In this document: in pieces, positions 18,999 to 29,337 of the stretch
Numbering within the stretch: position 1 is the first letter of the stretch
How the letters are laid out: each line of letters starts with the position of its first letter
Assembly: GCA_001304875.1 (NCBI GenBank)
Contig: BBZO01000011.1
Location: forward strand, 1 to 64,000
Origin: Clostridia bacterium UC5.1-2E3
Lineage (GTDB): Bacteria; Bacillota; Clostridia; Lachnospirales; Lachnospiraceae
Length of the DNA: 64,000 nucleotides
Direction: 5' to 3'
Notes under the pieces: model-generated
Told to the model about the DNA's origin: nothing
Seen by the model: only the letters and a program-made list of their open reading frames with translations
Databases searched by the model: none
Translations under genes and position numbers: made by a program

Positions 18999-20352
18999 TT
19001 GTTTAATAAGATTTTGATTGCCAACCGGGGGGAGATCGCCCTCCGCATCATCCGCGCCTGCCGCGAGATGGGGATTAAGACCGTCGCAGTCTACTCTGAG
19101 GCGGACAGGGAGGCCCTGCACACGCTTTTGGCCGACGAGGCCATCTGTATCGGGCCGGCGGCTTCCTCCGAGAGTTATCTGAATATGGAGCGCATTCTGA
19201 CAGCCACTGTGGCCATGAAGGCGGACGCCATTCACCCCGGCTTCGGTTTCCTGTCGGAGAATACCCGCTTTGCGGAGCTCTGCGAGAAGTGCAACATCAC
19301 ATTCATCGGCCCCAGCGCTGAGATTATCCATAAGATGGGCAATAAGTCCGAGGCCAGAAAGACCATGATGGAGGCCGGCGTGCCGGTGGTGCCCGGCAGC
19401 AAGGAGCCGGTCTACACGGTGGAGGAAGGCCTTAAGATGGCGAAGGAGATCGGATTCCCGGTGATGATCAAGGCGTCCTCCGGCGGCGGCGGAAAAGGCA
19501 TGAGAATCTCTCGCAGCGAGGAAGATTTCGAGGCCAATTTCCAGAACGCGCAGATGGAGTCCGTCAAGGGATTTTCCGACGACACCATGTATATTGAGAA
19601 ATATATCGAGCAGCCCAGACACATCGAGTTCCAGATCATGGCGGACAAGTTTTGGAAACGTGGTACATTTAGGAGAGAGAGACTGCTCCATCCAGCGCCG
19701 CCATCAGAAAGTGCTGGAGGAATCCCCGTCGGTAGCTATCTCCCAGGAGTTAAGAGAGCGCATGGGCGAGGTTGCAGTGCGCGCGGCGAAGGCCGTGGGC
19801 TATGAGAACGCGGGAACCATCGAGTTCCTTCTGGATAAGAATAAGGACTTCTACTTCATGGAGATGAACACCCGGATCCAGGTGGAGCACCCAGTCACCG
19901 AGGCGGTCACGGATTTCGACCTCATCAAGGAGCAGATCCGCATCGCGGCCGGCGAGCCTTTGAGCTTTAAGCAGGAGGACGTGAAGATAAGCGGCCACGC
20001 CATCGAGTGCAGAATCAACGCGGAGAACCCGGCGAAGAACTTCATGCCCTGTCCGGGACTGATCACCGACGTGCACCTGCCCGGCGGCAAGGGAGTGCGG
20101 ATCGACACCGCGATCTACTGCAATTACCGGGTTCCGGCCAACTACGATTCCATGCTACTTAAGCTGATTGTCCACGACAAGGACAGAGCCTCGGCCATCG
20201 CCAAGATGCGGAGCGCCCTGGGCGAGCTGGTGATCGAGGGCATCGAGTCGAACCTGGATTTCCAGTACGAGATACTCAGCGACGAGGATTATCAGAAGGG
20301 CGAGATCGACACCGATTTCATCCCCTCTCATTTCCCCCAGTATGTGAAATAA
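18999..20352 (+). CDS. accC: Biotin carboxylase of acetyl-CoA carboxylase (one frame break)
   Basis: The ATP-grasp enzyme begins [15 protein letters not shown], has the glycine-rich loop S-G-G-G-G-K-G-M and [14 protein letters not shown]. It carboxylates biotin on AccB using bicarbonate and ATP. An extra T at about 19650 breaks the frame (D-K-F-G-N-V-V-H expected). The start is probably TTG 18999, six bases after AGGTGAG; GTG 18990 is an alternative. The restored length is near 450 residues. Confidence 0.93.
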
Positions 20353-20377
20353 GGGGCTTTAAAAGGAGTGTATTTCC

Positions 20378-22097
20378 ATGTTAAGAGACATGTTTAAAAA
20401 GACGTATACACGGATCGACACCAAGTACCGCGAGCCGGAGCGCACGGTCACGGCGGACGGCGAGGAGCCGACCATCCCGCAGGGCCTCTGGAGAAAGTGC
20501 AACAAGTGCGGCCAGCCCATCTACACCGAGGACGTGAAAAACAACTACTATATCTGTCCCAAGTGTAAGGGGTATTTCCGTGTGCACGCATACAGAAGAA
20601 TCGAAATGGTCATCGACGACGGAACCTTCGAGGAGTGGGACAAGGAGATGGAGTTTGTAAATCCGCTCAGCTTCCCCGGCTACGAGAAGAAGATGAACGC
20701 CACCAAGGAGAAGACCAGATTAAACGAGGCCATCGTCACCGGAAAGGGCCGGATCCACGGCCAGGAGACGGTGATCGGCGTCTGCGACGCCCGGTTTTTC
20801 ATGAGCAGCATGGGCCACAACGTGGGCGAGAAGATCGCCCGGGCCGTGGAGCGTGCCACTGCGGAGAAACTGCCGGTGATCATTTTCGCGTGCTCCGGCG
20901 GCGCCAGAATGCAGGAGGGACTGGTTTCCCTGATGCAGATGGCGAAGACCTCCGCGGCGCTGGAGAAGCATCACGAGGCGGGGCAGCTTTTCGTGAGCGT
21001 GTTCACAGACCCCACCACCGGCGGCGTGACGGCCAGCTTTGCAATGCTGGGCGATATCATTCTGGCGGAGCCAATGCGCTGATCGGATTTGCGGGACCGC
21101 GCGTCATCGAGCAGACCATCCGTCAGAAGCTTCCCGAGGGCTTCCAGAGGGCGGAGTTTTTACTGGAGCACGGATTTGTGGATAAGATCGTGCGCAGGGA
21201 GGAGTTGAAGGCCACTCTGGCACGGATTTTAAAGAATCACAAGAAAGGAACCTGGAAACCGGAGAGACAGGAGCCGTCGGAGACGAAGAAGAAAGGGAAA
21301 AAGCGCATCCAGGAGGAGAAGAGCGCCTGGGAGCATGTGCAGCTTTCCAGACGGTCGGACCGCCCGGTGGCCAGCGATTATATCCGCGCGCTGTTTGACG
21401 ACTTCATGGAGTTCCACGGGGACCGCTACTATAAGGATGATAAAGCCATCGTGGGCGGCATCGCCACCTTCCACGGCATGCCGGTGACGGTCATCGGCCA
21501 GGAGAAGGGAAAGACCACGAAGGACAACATAAAATGCAATTTCGGAATGCCGTCGCCCGACGGATACCGCAAGGCTCTTCGTCTGATGAAGCAGGCGGAG
21601 AAGTTCGGCCGTCCCATCATCTGTTTTGTCGATACGCCCGGCGCGTTCTGCGGCATCGAGGCGGAGGAGAGAGGACAGGGCGAGGCCATCGCCAGAAACT
21701 TATTTGAGATGTCTGCTCTGAAGGTGCCGGTGCTCACGCTGGTGATCGGCGAGGGCGGCAGCGGCGGAGCGCTCGCCATGGCGGTCGCCAACGAGGTCTG
21801 GATGATGGAGAATGCCATCTACTCGATTCTCTCGCCGGAGGCTTCGCGTCCATTCTCTGGAAGGACAGCGCGAAGGCAGCGGACGCGGCCAAGGTGATGA
21901 AGATTACCGCGAAAGAGCTGAAGGAGATGGGCCTCATCGAGCGCATCATCCCGGAGGACGTGCCGGTGAGCGAGGACACCTTCGAGGAGGTTGCCTCCTA
22001 CATCGACAACTGCATGCAGGGATTTATCGAAGAGTATAAAGAAAAGACGGTTGAGGACATTGTGCAGGGCCGTTATGACAGATTTAGGAGAATATAA
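20378..22097 (+). CDS. accDA: Acetyl-CoA carboxylase carboxyltransferase, AccD and AccA in one frame (two frame breaks)
   Basis: The first part is AccD: zinc ribbon C-N-K-C plus C-P-K-C, then the crotonase-like core with S-G-G-A-R-M-Q-E-G. Without any stop or new start near 21240-21330 it runs through a Lys/Glu-rich linker into AccA ([17 protein letters not shown]). It transfers the carboxyl group from biotin to acetyl-CoA. A C is missing near 21072 and a G near 21839; restored length is about 574 residues. Whether the fusion is real or a lost stop is discussed in the findings. Confidence 0.88.
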
Positions 22098-23194
22098 TGG
22101 GTATTTTGAAACCGCTTAAAATAGGTGAGCTGACTGCGCGCCGCCCGATCGTACAGGGAGGCATGGGAGTCGGGATCAGTCTGTCGTCGCTTGCAGGAGC
22201 GGTGGCGAAGGCCGGGGGAATCGGAATCATTTCCACGGCACAGATCGGCTTTCGCGAGCCGGATTTTGAGGAAGATGCCCAGGGGGCGAATCTGCGTGCC
22301 ATCGGCAGGGAGCTTAAGAAGGCAAGGGAGATTTCGCCGGAGGGAATCATCGGTTTTAATATCATGGTGGCCACCAGAAATTATGCAGAGTACGTGAAGG
22401 AGGCCGTGAAGGCCGGCGCGGATATCATCATATCCGGCGCGGGTCTGCCGGTAAATCTTCCGGAGTACGTGAAGGGATCCAAGACCAGGATTGCCCCGAT
22501 CGTCTCCTCCGTGAAGTCTGCCATGGTCATCTGCAAGATGTGGGACAGAAAGTACCACGTCGCCCCGGACGCCGTGGTGGTGGAAGGACCGCTGGCCGGA
22601 GGACATCTGGGATTCTCTGTGGAGCAGCTTTCCGAGCTGGGAGCTGATACCGACGATGTTCCGAAGACCTACCGCCGCGACGAGTACGACAAAGAGGTGA
22701 AGGGCATCATCGCCCTGGTGAAGGAGTATGCGGCAAAATACGGCCGCCATATCCCGGTGATCACTGCCGGAGGCATCTACGACCACCAGGATGTAATGCA
22801 CCAGATGGAGCTGGGCGTGGACGGCGTGCAGGTGGCCACCCGGTTCGTCACCACCGAGGAGTGCGACGCGCCCATGGCCTACAAGCAGGCCTACATCGAC
22901 GCGAAAAAGGAAGATATCGTCATCACCAAAAGCCCGGTGGGAATGCCGGGACGGGCGATCAAGAATCCGTTTCTGCGCCGCGTGGGAGCGGAGAAGCCGG
23001 TCATCGACAAGTGCTATAAATGCCTTGAGAAGTGCAACCCGGCGGCGATCCCTTACTGCATCACGAAGGCCCTGGTCAACGCGGCCAGAGGCAATGAGGA
23101 CGAGGCGCTTCTGTTCTGCGGCAGCAACGCGTACCGCGCCACGAAGATTGAGACGGTGGATGCGGTGATGCGGGAGCTTTGCGGGGAGTGTTAG
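22097..23194 (+). CDS. NPD/FabK-fold flavoprotein (nitronate monooxygenase-like)
   Basis: A 365-residue second member of the FMN-dependent NPD family, with R-P-I-V-Q-G-G-M-G-V-G near the start, A-G-G-H-L-G-F in the middle and I-T-A-G-G-I-Y-D. It differs from FabK in having a C-terminal Cys cluster (C-Y-K-C-L-E-K-C). The ATG overlaps the last base of accDA, so it is the distal gene of the FASII operon. It may act on 2-enoyl or nitronate substrates; the true substrate is unknown. The frame is intact. Confidence 0.85.
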   Translation: MGILKPLKIGELTARRPIVQGGMGVGISLSSLAGAVAKAGGIGIISTAQIGFREPDFEEDAQGANLRAIGRELKKAREISPEGIIGFNIMVATRNYAEYVKEAVKAGADIIISGAGLPVNLPEYVKGSKTRIAPIVSSVKSAMVICKMWDRKYHVAPDAVVVEGPLAGGHLGFSVEQLSELGADTDDVPKTYRRDEYDKEVKGIIALVKEYAAKYGRHIPVITAGGIYDHQDVMHQMELGVDGVQVATRFVTTEECDAPMAYKQAYIDAKKEDIVITKSPVGMPGRAIKNPFLRRVGAEKPVIDKCYKCLEKCNPAAIPYCITKALVNAARGNEDEALLFCGSNAYRATKIETVDAVMRELCGEC

Positions 23195-23212
23195 GGAATT
23201 AGATTGGAAATG

Positions 23213-23246
23213 AAAAGAGAAAGGCGGATGGGGCCTTTCTCTTTTT
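23213..23246 (+). terminator. Terminator of the FASII operon
   Basis: AAAAGAGAAAGGC pairs with GCCTTTCTCTTTTT around a short loop and ends in a T-run. It closes the transcription unit that starts at fabH. Confidence 0.85.
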
Positions 23247-23342
23247 GAGCAAAAATAATATCATTCGTCATAACTCAAGGATACAAACTCCCGCGCATGA
23301 TATAATTCTGGCTCGGCATCAACTAACTCGGGAACAACCGAC

Positions 23343-23411
23343 TCAATACTAACCGAATTAGTAATTGACGGGATAGTATTCCTGTACTATAATTAATTCA
23401 ATACATACCGA
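23343..23411 (+). promoter_or_regulatory. Promoter flanked by direct repeats, upstream of the AAA ATPase gene
   Basis: A -35 TTGACG (23365-23370) and -10 TATAAT (23388-23393) are spaced by 17 bases. The direct repeats TCAATACTAACCGA (23343-23356) and TCAATACATACCGA (23398-23411) lie one on each side, 55 bases apart. Further CCGA/TCGG-type half sites lie at about 23326-23341 and 23415-23430. The layout suggests operator control by an unidentified regulator. Confidence 0.55.
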
Positions 23412-23430
23412 GTCGGAGGTGACCGAGTTA

Positions 23431-24811
23431 ATGAGATTTATTGGACGGGAAGCAGAACGATTAAAATTACATCGTATTCTGAAAAAAACAGGACAGCAGG
23501 CTGTTCTCATTTTTGGAAGGCGAAGAGTTGGAAAAAGTGAATTAATCAAGCAGATCATTCGTGAGACAGATATAAACAGCATTTTTATGAGTGCAAGCAA
23601 ACCACGGAAATGAATAACGTAGAAAGCCTTTCCGCCCTGGTCTCAGAAAAATATGGTTTCCCAAGGCTGTCATTTAGAAGCATGGAAGAGCTTCTGGATT
23701 TTATGTTTCAGAAAAGTATCGAAGAAAAAATGATACTTGTGCTGGACGAATATCCGTATCTTCGTGAAACCGTCGTTGGAATGGACAGTATCCTTCAATC
23801 CTTGATTGATAAGTACAGAGAGGAGTCATCGCTGAAGCTGATTCTCTGTGGATCTTTTGTAGATGTGATGAAGTCTCTTTTGCTGAATGAAAATCCGTTG
23901 TACGGACGAGTTGATCTTACTATCGATTTGAAGCCGATGGATTATTATGATTCTGCAAAGTTCTATCCTGGTTTTTCAGACGAGGATAAGGTGCGTCTGT
24001 ACAGCGTATTTGGCGGGATTCCGTATTTCAATCAGCTGATTGATTCAGAGCTTTCTGTCAGAGAAAATATTATAGAGCTGATCGCTTCACCTAATGCGAG
24101 ACTTGAAAATGAAGTTTCCATGTATCTGAAATCGGAGATTTCCAAAATCAATAATGCAAATGAGGTCTTTGAGGCGCTGGCCAGAGGATATTCCCGTTAC
24201 AGCGACCTGCTTTCACAATCGCATGTATCCAGTGGTCCTACTCTTGTTGATGTGCTGGACCGTCTGATCAAAATGGAGGTTGTTGCAAAAGAAGCCCCGA
24301 TCAATGATGAAAATAACAAGAGAAAATCAGGGTATGTAATTGTGGACAATTTGTCCTTGTTCTATTACAGATATGTATTCCGTTTTGCCTCTCAGATGAG
24401 TGTGATGGATTCGGATGTTTTTTATGACAGATATATCGCGGAAGATTTCGAGACAAAGCATGTGCCGCATGTGTTTGAAAATATATGCAGACAATATCTG
24501 ATTCGGCGGAACAGAAAAGGCGAGCTTCCTGTAATGTTTGAAAAATCGGAAAGTATTATTATGACGATCCGGTCAAACGTACAAATGGAGAATTTGATAT
24601 CGTCACGCAGGATCCGTCGGGATATATTTTCTATGAAGCAAAATTCCGAAAAGAAGCAGTCAGCAGAAAAATGATCGAAACAGAAATAGAGCAGGTCAAT
24701 GCAACGGGACTTTTTTGTTATAAATATGGCTTTTTTTCCCGTTCTGGTTTCGCCTGTGAGCCGGGGGATGAACTGATTTTTATTGATTTGCCGGAGCTGT
24801 ATGCGGGGTGA
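23431..24811 (+). CDS. Archaeal-type AAA ATPase with DUF234/PD-(D/E)XK-like C-terminus (two frame breaks)
   Basis: The N-terminus has F-I-G-R-E and a P-loop F-G-R-R-R-V-G-K-S-E; L-V-L-D-E-Y-P-Y is the Walker B. Winged-helix-like and C-terminal domains follow. Restoring a T near 23587 and an A near 24543 gives about 461 residues. The restored tail contains G-E-F-D-I-V and Y-E-A-K-F, spaced like the D and E-x-K of a PD-(D/E)XK fold, as in DUF234. ATG 23431 has GGAGGTG ahead. Composition is AT-richer than the neighbours, suggesting acquisition. The role is unknown; such ATPases are often linked to mobile or defence regions. Confidence 0.8.
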
Positions 24812-24882
24812 GAGGACTGGATTTAACGGCACTCAGAGAGTTCGGTCTTTGAGTGCCCCGATTCTCGCGTGTTGATTTTCTG

Positions 24883-24911
24883 TTGTGTTATTTTCCGAAA
24901 ACTGATATAAT
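24883..24911 (+). promoter_or_regulatory. Promoter of the RpiR-family gene
   Basis: -35 TTGTGT at 24883-24888 and -10 TATAAT at 24906-24911 with 17-base spacing, shortly before the regulator gene. Confidence 0.5.
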
Positions 24912-24950
24912 AACACTAATTAAATGTGTTGGAAAAGCGGGGTAAAGGCT

Positions 24951-25741
24951 ATGAGCGAAATGTTCTATGGTAAACTTCCAATCATGGTTCTTTCAGAAAT
25001 GGTGAGTAACAAACGGGACTCAACAAATGGGCAGATTGCCGCCTTTATTCTGGAACATCTGGACGAAATAAGGGACGATTCAATCCGGGATCTGGCATCA
25101 AAAACCCACGTATCCATAAGTTCTATCAGCAGATTTTGCAGGGATATGGGACTCCAGGACTATATGGAGTTTAAAAATCTGATTGCCACAACTTCATTGA
25201 AATTTGAAATTTGCTCACAATCCAAATCCTTAACGGTACAAAAAGATGAGTATATCGCTGCAGTGCAGGACAGCCTGGCACGGGTACATAACAGCCTTGA
25301 TATGAAATTGCTGTATCAACTGGCAGACGATATCCGACGATACCCCAAAGTGGCGATTTTTGGAATGTTGAAAGCGGAAACGGTTGCGATGAATCTGCAG
25401 AGCGATTTAGCTATGCTTGGTAAGGTTTCCACAACGAAGGTCCAATTTTCGGAACAGATGAACTATCTGTCGAAGGTAGATGCCGAAGACCTAATTATCA
25501 TTTTCAGTTTCTCGGGGATCTACTACGATTATGGGATGCCTCGAAGTCATCTGAACCATCGGGGAAACCGCCCGAAAATTTATTTCATCACCAGCGATAA
25601 AGATGCAAAAAGCGGCTCTTATGACCATGTGATTTGGTTTGATTCGAAACAGGATCAAGCGTCCCATCCCTATCAGCTCCAATTGATCGGGGGCTGATTG
25701 CCCAGTGCTACGCCCATCTGATCCAGCAGGAAGAAAAATAA
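24951..25741 (+). CDS. RpiR-family transcriptional regulator (one frame break)
   Basis: The N-terminal HTH_6 domain has T-H-V-S-I-S-S-I-S-R-F-C-R-D-M-G. The C-terminal SIS-like domain (I-F-G-M-L-K-A-E-T-V-A and I-I-F-S-F-S-G-I) senses a phosphosugar or related metabolite in known members. A base is missing near 25690, after which A-Q-C-Y-A-H-L-I-Q-Q-E-E-K completes about 264 residues. Of two in-frame starts, ATG 24951 agrees better with the family. It lies just upstream of the DJ-1/transporter pair and is a candidate regulator of it through the inverted repeat at 25816-25856. Confidence 0.83.
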
Positions 25742-25754
25742 ATCAGAAGTACAG

Positions 25755-25790
25755 GATCCCACTCCGGTGATTACGGAGTGGGATTTTTTT
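25755..25790 (+). terminator. Terminator after the RpiR gene
   Basis: ATCCCACTCCG pairs with CGGAGTGGGAT around a 7-base loop, followed by seven T residues: a textbook intrinsic terminator. Confidence 0.9.
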
Positions 25791-25815
25791 GCTGCTAAAG
25801 GCCCGTAAAGAACTG

Positions 25816-25856
25816 TTCCAAAAATTGAAACGGCTGTTCTGTTTCAACTTTTGGAA
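25816..25856. repeat. Long inverted repeat, candidate operator
   Basis: The arms TTCCAAAAATTGAAAC and GTTTCAACTTTTGGAA match at 15 of 16 positions around a 9-base spacer. The repeat lies between the RpiR terminator and the DJ-1/transporter genes. A second, looser TGCCCAA/TTGGGCA pair follows at 25871-25920. There is no T-run, so an operator is more likely than a terminator. Confidence 0.6.
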
Positions 25857-25959
25857 ATCTATTGATTGACTGCCCAATTTTCCGTAAGATTGATATAAAT
25901 GATTTGGGCAAAATGCCGAATGAGTGAATCTATTAACACAAAGAGAGGAGAATGTATGA

Positions 25960-26557
25960 ATGGGGAAGAAAGTGATAGTCATTCTTGCGGACGGGTTCGA
26001 GGAAGGCGAAACCACCACGATCATCGACGTACTAAGAAGAGCTGATTTTGAGACCCATGGTGTAAGCATCAATGGCAATGAGATCGTAACGGGGGCTCAC
26101 GGTATGCGCTTGTTTGCGGATCGGGTGATCGAAGAGGGGAACGAGAAGGAATTTCAGAATTACGACGCGATCGTACTGCCTGGTGGTTGGGACGCTGCGG
26201 ATAATATGCGTAACGATAGCCGGCTTAAAGAGCTGCTCAAGCTTTACGCTGCTGACCAGAACAAGTATGTATGCGCCATGTGCGCCGCCCCTGGCCGTTC
26301 TGGCACATGCGGGCCTGACCAGAGGTAAAACTATGACCTCATACCCTGGTCCTAAGTTAGAGCCTCTGTTTACCGACGCCAACTATGTTACCGATGCGGT
26401 AGCGTTCGATGATGACTGCCATCTCATCACGAGCAGGGGACCAGCCACGGCGCTGCCCTTTGCCTTTGCTATCGTCGATGCTCTCGGTGGCGACAGCGCA
26501 TTCATTAAAGGGCGCTTTCTTTACAATTTACTGAAAGACTGGCCTGACCGGGTCTAG
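25960..26557 (+). CDS. DJ-1/PfpI (ThiJ) family protein (one frame break)
   Basis: It begins K-V-I-V-I-L-A-D-G-F-E-E-G-E, with the conserved Glu, and carries the nucleophile elbow C-A-M-C-A-A followed by V-L-A-H-A-G-L. The DJ-1 superfamily includes glyoxalase III, amidases and chaperone-like proteins. The frame shifts near 26287, probably by one extra C; the rest (S-Y-P-G-P, S-R-G-P-A-T-A) is standard and totals about 199 residues. It is followed by the DASS transporter after 57 bases, so co-transcription is likely. The substrate is unknown. Confidence 0.82.
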
Positions 26558-26614
26558 TTTATTTGTCACTTTAATTTAATTCATCAAACATAATATGCAA
26601 AGGAGATGCTTGAT

Positions 26615-27898
26615 ATGACACCCCAAGTTGCAATGCTGCTTGTGATTTTATTAGCTATGTCAGTTTTCTTTTTTTACTGAATTACTGCCGATTTCTTTTA
26701 CGGCACTCATGGTTCCTGTCTTGCTCCAGGCAACGGGTATCCTCACACCTGAGCAGGCATGGGCTGGTTTTTCGAACACTACGATTATCACCTGGTATGG
26801 ACTGTTTATCATTGGCGGAGCTTTCACCAAGACCTCTTTCACGAAAAAGATCAGAACCTTCGTCAATCATTATGCACGAGGAAGTTCTTTGCGCGTCACA
26901 CTTATCGTTCTGATTGCCTGCTCCGTGATAGGCATCATGACCAGTGCTGGAGGCACTATTGCATTGTTAAGTCCCCTGCTGCTGGAAATCTGCAAGGATA
27001 CCGGAATGGATGCTAAGAAGCTGTTTAAGCCCACTGCGGATATATGTAACTGGGCTTCCGTCCAGATGCTTCCGATTGGTTCCTCCATTGCTTATCTGAT
27101 GTGGTTTAATTCCTACCTGGAGGAAGCGGGGAGCGCGCTGCGCTATGGACTGTTTGATTTTACCTTTATCAAATTTCCCATGTGGTTGATTCTCATCGCT
27201 TATTACCTGTTTATCAGCCGTGGGCAGAAACTCAAGAGTGCTTCTGTGGAAGAAGTACGCGATGACTCGCAGCCGTCCCGCTATACGCCCAAAGATGAAA
27301 AGATCATTGTTGGTATCTTTTTCCTGAATGTTATACTGATGGTGGTTGCCAGCATGACAGAGATCATTGAGCCCTATCTTGTCAGCTTACTTTTTTCGGC
27401 GGTGGTTGTCGGTAAAGGATATCTCAGCGAGAAGGAAGCTTTTCAGTCAATCAGCTGGCAGACGGTATTCCTGGTTGCGGGCACATTGCCCCTGGCCACT
27501 GCGATCAATTCCTCTGGCATGAGCGCCTGGATCGTAAGCCTGGTGCAGAATATGTTCCCGTCGCTGACCAATCCGGTGGTGCTTGCGACAGCTTTTGCGA
27601 TCCTCTGTATGATTGTGACCCAGTTTATGAGCAATCTCGCCGTGTGGGCGGTGTTTGGTCCTATCTCCGTATCCATGGCGGTATCTATGGGAATGGATCC
27701 CCGGCTTGTTCTTGCTGGTGTGGGCGTTGGCTCCATTATTTGCTTCGCAACTCCGATGGCTGCTCCTGCGCTGCGTACGCCTATTCTGCGGCTGGCTTTA
27801 CAATGAAAGAGTACTTAAAAATGGGTTGGTTCCCCTGTGTACTTATGACGGTCGTTTTTGTCATCTGGGCTCCCCTGGTGCTCAACTGGCTGTATTGA
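26615..27898 (+). CDS. DASS/SLC13-type di- or tricarboxylate transporter (two frame breaks)
   Basis: A polytopic membrane protein of about 428 residues with roughly 10-12 helices. S-A-G-G-T and S-N-L-A-V-W-A-V are family-like substrate/sodium-site segments of the divalent anion:Na+ symporters. An extra T in the run near 26670 hides the first helix (V-F-F-F-T-E-L-L-P-I expected), and a base is missing near 27788. AAAGGAGATG precedes ATG 26615. It lies beside citrate-lyase genes, so import of citrate, aconitate or a related acid is inferred. Confidence 0.8.
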
Positions 27899-27926
27899 TT
27901 TCGCCCGTCTGGAAAGGAGATTATAC

Positions 27927-27963
27927 AACAGCCCCTCCCTAAAATTGGGGAGGGGGCTGTTAT
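27927..27963. terminator. Bidirectional terminator between convergent units
   Basis: AACAGCCCCTCCC pairs with GGGAGGGGGCTGTT, flanked by A-rich and T-rich sequence, between the transporter (plus) and citXG (minus). Confidence 0.8.
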
Positions 27964-27968
27964 TATGG

Positions 27969-29337
27969 TTAGGAAGTCAATCCGTATAAGGAAGAAAAGA
28001 AAAGCATCAAACTGATGGCCAGCAGATCTGCGCAGCCGCCAGGGCTGAGGTTATTTTGAATGTACTGGTGATCCAGTTGAGTCAATGCGGCTAGGGAGAT
28101 GTTCTCGGTATCCTGGAGTATATCATTTGCCTGCTTGCGGCAGCGCTTTGCGGTTTCCAGGCCGCCGCGTTTGATCATATTGGTGTCATCTACCTCTGCC
28201 AGCAGCCGCATAAGAGTGATGGCAGCTGCATCATTGAGACTCCGACCAGCGGCACACAGCTTTTGCAGAGAGGGAAGGCCGATCATTACAGCGGAGGGGA
28301 ACCCGGCAGCAGCTTCTCCGCGGATACCTGCGACCTGGTAGGTGCGATAGCAGTTTAAGCCGTTTGTCGCAGCAGCGCTGTTGGAAAAGTCCTGGCAGGC
28401 ACAATGTCCCATTTCACCGCACAGGGCTAGAACAGCATTTAGAGGCGGGGGAGCAAAGTGTCGGGCATGAAGTGACCCCAGAGCACCGCAAAGGAGACCA
28501 AGAGAGAAAATCAGTCCCTTTTGTGTGTTTACACCGCCAGTGGCAAGGAGCATGGCGGACTCTGCCTGCCGGCCAACAAAACGCAGCAGATGGAATAGCT
28601 GCTGCGGGGTTGCATCACTGTGATCCCATCCGACACAAAACATTTGACTAAACCAGGGAGAAAGGGCCGTGCTGCTGTCCAGAAATGTGAAGAAGTCCAT
28701 GTCCTGGTGAGCGCCGGAGTTCATTCGGTCTACGAGCTGGTTTTGGCGTGGCGGAGACTTCAGTCAGCATGGCACGAGCTGCCTGGACAGCGCAGCGCTG
28801 AGCGGCTTGATCCCGGAAATAACTGTTCAGCAGTTCTCCGATCCATTGCTGTAATTCTGTGATGGAATGGGCACGGGTACGGCCGCAGATCTTGGCATCC
28901 TGCCCGCAGAGAAGACACTTGCGTCGCGGCAGGCCGGTGTCAGTACGGGAAACTGCCTGCCCCGAGGGCAGCAGTATATCAATATCGAACAGTCGGCCTA
29001 AGGGATGCAGGGTTTCGACAGACACGGCGATTTCTTTCGCATGCTTTGCCGGCAAAGACAGCGTAAGAAACGCTTCGCAGCCGGTAACTAACTCCACGGT
29101 CTCTTCCGCTATCATATATTCTTTGAAAAAGAAATGCAGCTGAGCTAATCCATCAGCGAAGGCCGCCCGAGCCAGCGGAAACTGCTTGATAGCCCCTGGA
29201 ATATTCAGTGTAAAGCTGATCAGACAGCTGCAGCCCGATTCCAGCAGTTCACGCTGTCGGGTTGCTCGGGACTCACGGCGGAGCAGCAGCTCCGCCGGTG
29301 TTGCGGGAGTACCTGAAAAAATCCGTTTAACGTCCAT
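27969..29337 (-). CDS. citXG: CitX-CitG fusion for citrate lyase prosthetic group synthesis and transfer (one frame break)
   Basis: The N-terminal about 170 residues are CitX, with L-G-R-L-F-D-I-D-I and the R-K-C-L-L-C-G segment, which attaches the phosphoribosyl-dephospho-CoA group to CitD. The C-terminal part is CitG (N-S-G-A-H-Q-D-M-D, D-D-T-N-M-I-K-R-G-G), which makes the precursor from dephospho-CoA and ATP. Two bases appear to be lost near 28726 (K-P-G-L-V-D-R expected). CitXG fusions are known in Haemophilus-type operons. It overlaps citC by 11 bases, and both serve the CitDEF encoded divergently. Confidence 0.88.
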
